From: Micromonospora sp. HNM0581
GTDB taxonomy: Bacteria > Actinomycetota > Actinomycetes > Mycobacteriales > Micromonosporaceae
Direction of reading: 5' to 3'
DNA length: 64,000 bases
NCBI RefSeq assembly: GCF_012726175.1
Contig: NZ_JAASAD010000003.1
Span: 62,001 to 126,000, forward strand
Both the position numbers and the translations under genes were made by a program. Under the pieces are notes generated by a model. That model worked only from the letters and a program-made list of their open reading frames with translations, ran no database searches and had not been told where the DNA came from. Shown here piece by piece: positions 63,138-64,000 of the stretch (position 1 is the first letter of the stretch; each line of letters opens with the position of its first letter).

Positions 63138-64000
63138 GACAATTCCGCTCCGTTTCCCGGTAGGAGAAATCCGAATGCAGAGCCGTACAGGTCGAGTTCG
63201 GCGCGCAGACACTCGGCGACCACTCCGGGGTCGCGGAATCCGTGCCCCTCGTGCCGGAAACGCAGATAGCGCACGGGCACCGACGAACGGCACAGGCGTT
63301 CCACGAACCGGTCGGCGTCCCGGGGCAGGCAGATCGCGTCGCGGGCACCCTGCACGAGCAGCACCGAACCGCGGATACGGTCCGCGCAGGCCATCGGCGA
63401 CCGGTCGGTGACCGCGTCGCCGATCAGCCAGTCGGCGTACCGGGACTCGAAGTCGTGGGTGGCCGCCGCCCAGGACGCCGCGTCCAGCACCGGGAAGGAG
63501 ACCGCGGCGGCGCGGAACAGGCCGGGTTCGTCCACCAGCGCGCGCAGCGCGGTCCAGCCGCCGGCGCTGGTGCCGCGGAGGGCGAGCCGGTGCGGGTCGG
63601 CCCGGCCCTCGGCGATCAGCGCGCGGGCGACGGTGGCGCAGTCCCGGGCGTCGGCGATGCCCCAGCGGTGCCGCAACCGGTCCCGATACCCGCGGCCGAA
63701 GCCGGTGGAACCGCTGTACTGGACGTCGGCCACGCCGATGCCCCGGCTGGTGAAGAACGCGATGGCAGCCTCCACCCCACCGGGACGACTCCGGCTGGTC
63801 GGGCCGCCGTGCGCCTGGATCAGGTAGGGCGGGTTCTCGCCGGGTGGGCCGGTGACCCGGGGATGGCACGGCTCGTAGACGTAGGCGTGCACGCCGGCGT
63901 AGGTGCGATGCACCGGCGGCGGCAGGTGGCCGGCGGGGACGCCGGGCGTGGTCCACAACACGTCGGTGCGGCCGCCGCCGGTCAGCACGACGGCCGGCGG
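63134..64000 (-). CDS. S9 family prolyl oligopeptidase-like hydrolase (partial)
   Basis: The catalytic alpha/beta-hydrolase domain of an S9 peptidase; the frame is open to the window edge, so the N-terminal propeller lies outside. Visible: [19 protein letters not shown], the oxyanion-side [20 protein letters not shown], nucleophile [13 protein letters not shown], Asp in [15 protein letters not shown] and His in RFRHEGHGF. Translationally coupled to the HisG-like gene (ATGA). Could be acylaminoacyl-peptidase-like, a deacylase in a pathway, or simply metabolic. Confidence 0.85.
   Translation of the reverse strand, partial: PPAVVLTGGGRTDVLWTTPGVPAGHLPPPVHRTYAGVHAYVYEPCHPRVTGPPGENPPYLIQAHGGPTSRSRPGGVEAAIAFFTSRGIGVADVQYSGSTGFGRGYRDRLRHRWGIADARDCATVARALIAEGRADPHRLALRGTSAGGWTALRALVDEPGLFRAAAVSFPVLDAASWAAATHDFESRYADWLIGDAVTDRSPMACADRIRGSVLLVQGARDAICLPRDADRFVERLCRSSVPVRYLRFRHEGHGFRDPGVVAECLRAELDLYGSAFGFLLPGNGAELS

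Noticed and set aside
63067..63411. A plus-strand gene starting after AGGAG near 63162
   Set aside because: It lies antisense within the S9 peptidase and HisG-like genes, its product is Arg/Pro-rich shadow sequence, and no motif is present.
60906..63956. A single open frame of about 1,000 codons joining HisG-like and MurI-like sequences
   Set aside because: The middle third is the wrong frame of a clear HAD hydrolase gene and the right end is the wrong frame of the S9 peptidase. It is better explained by a lost base at the HisG end than by a real fusion.

Overview
The window is very GC-rich DNA with GTG and TTG starts, short intergenic gaps, many 4-nt start/stop overlaps and strong GC hairpin terminators. 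Protein content (HspR-type heat-shock operon, high-molecular-weight FabG, FadE5-like dehydrogenase, DUF3151, LppU-like protein, F420/flavin luciferase-like oxidoreductases) points to a filamentous actinomycete, most likely the family Micromonosporaceae (Micromonospora, Salinispora and relatives). The genus call is inference from remembered protein style, not from a search.

Layout. 1-5.8 kb: fatty-acid type genes: the 3' end of a large FabG, a MaoC dehydratase, a DedA protein, a TetR regulator divergent from an SCP2 gene, a collapsed acyl-CoA dehydrogenase pseudogene and an acyl-CoA ligase. 5.9-8.6 kb: purD and purA on the minus strand. 8.7-11.4 kb: a lipid-kinase-like protein and a ParA/MinD-like ATPase with a long disordered N-terminus. 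11.5-16.3 kb: DUF3151, fructose-bisphosphate aldolase, a small holin-like membrane protein, a DUF368 flippase, an ArsR regulator and pyrE. 16.4-21.2 kb: an SDR, three paralogous four-helix membrane proteins with Pro/Gly-rich tails, a DUF4178 protein and a short unknown. 21.2-31.4 kb: the heat-shock block, with clpB under its own HspR (HAIR) site and the dnaK-grpE-dnaJ-hspR operon under another; a KhtT/KhtU-like potassium efflux pair lies between them. 31.6-36.4 kb: two overlapping membrane GTPase genes and a hypothetical. 36.4-41.4 kb: a Pro/Ser/Thr-rich secreted protein and the three-gene 2-oxoacid dehydrogenase operon. 41.7-54.9 kb: small proteins, an LppU-like protein, a thioredoxin/NHL protein, the pxpBCA 5-oxoprolinase operon, a hemolysin III family protein, fadE5, a PP2C phosphatase and an RlpA-like protein. 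54.3-56.7 kb: a phosphoribosyltransferase, a small hydrolase, a truncated ASCH protein and an F420-type oxidoreductase.

The chromosome-like part appears to end at 56.79-56.83 kb. There lies a 44-nt 3' fragment of a tRNA-Gly(CCC) gene, from the anticodon loop to the CCA end, on the minus strand and without its 5' half. This is what a tRNA-targeted integrative element leaves at its distal end, and its geometry puts the element to the right. The right-hand 7 kb fits a genomic island: a decayed region with a frameshifted acyltransferase pseudogene holding an 18-bp minisatellite, then two luciferase-like monooxygenases and a flavin reductase (plus strand) converging on a translationally coupled minus-strand set of S9 peptidase, HisG-like phosphoribosyltransferase, HAD phosphatase and MurI-like racemase. 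Second copies of primary-metabolism enzymes beside flavin oxygenases suggest a small-molecule pathway, possibly nucleoside-like or N-oxygenated. It runs off the window and I cannot match it to a described cluster. This is the best candidate here for an undescribed system.

Regulatory signals visible by eye include two HAIR boxes for HspR, a 30-bp TetR-type palindrome, twin TTAC-N6-GTAA sites before fadE5, paired 14-bp palindromes before the aldolase gene, and many perfect stem-loop terminators.
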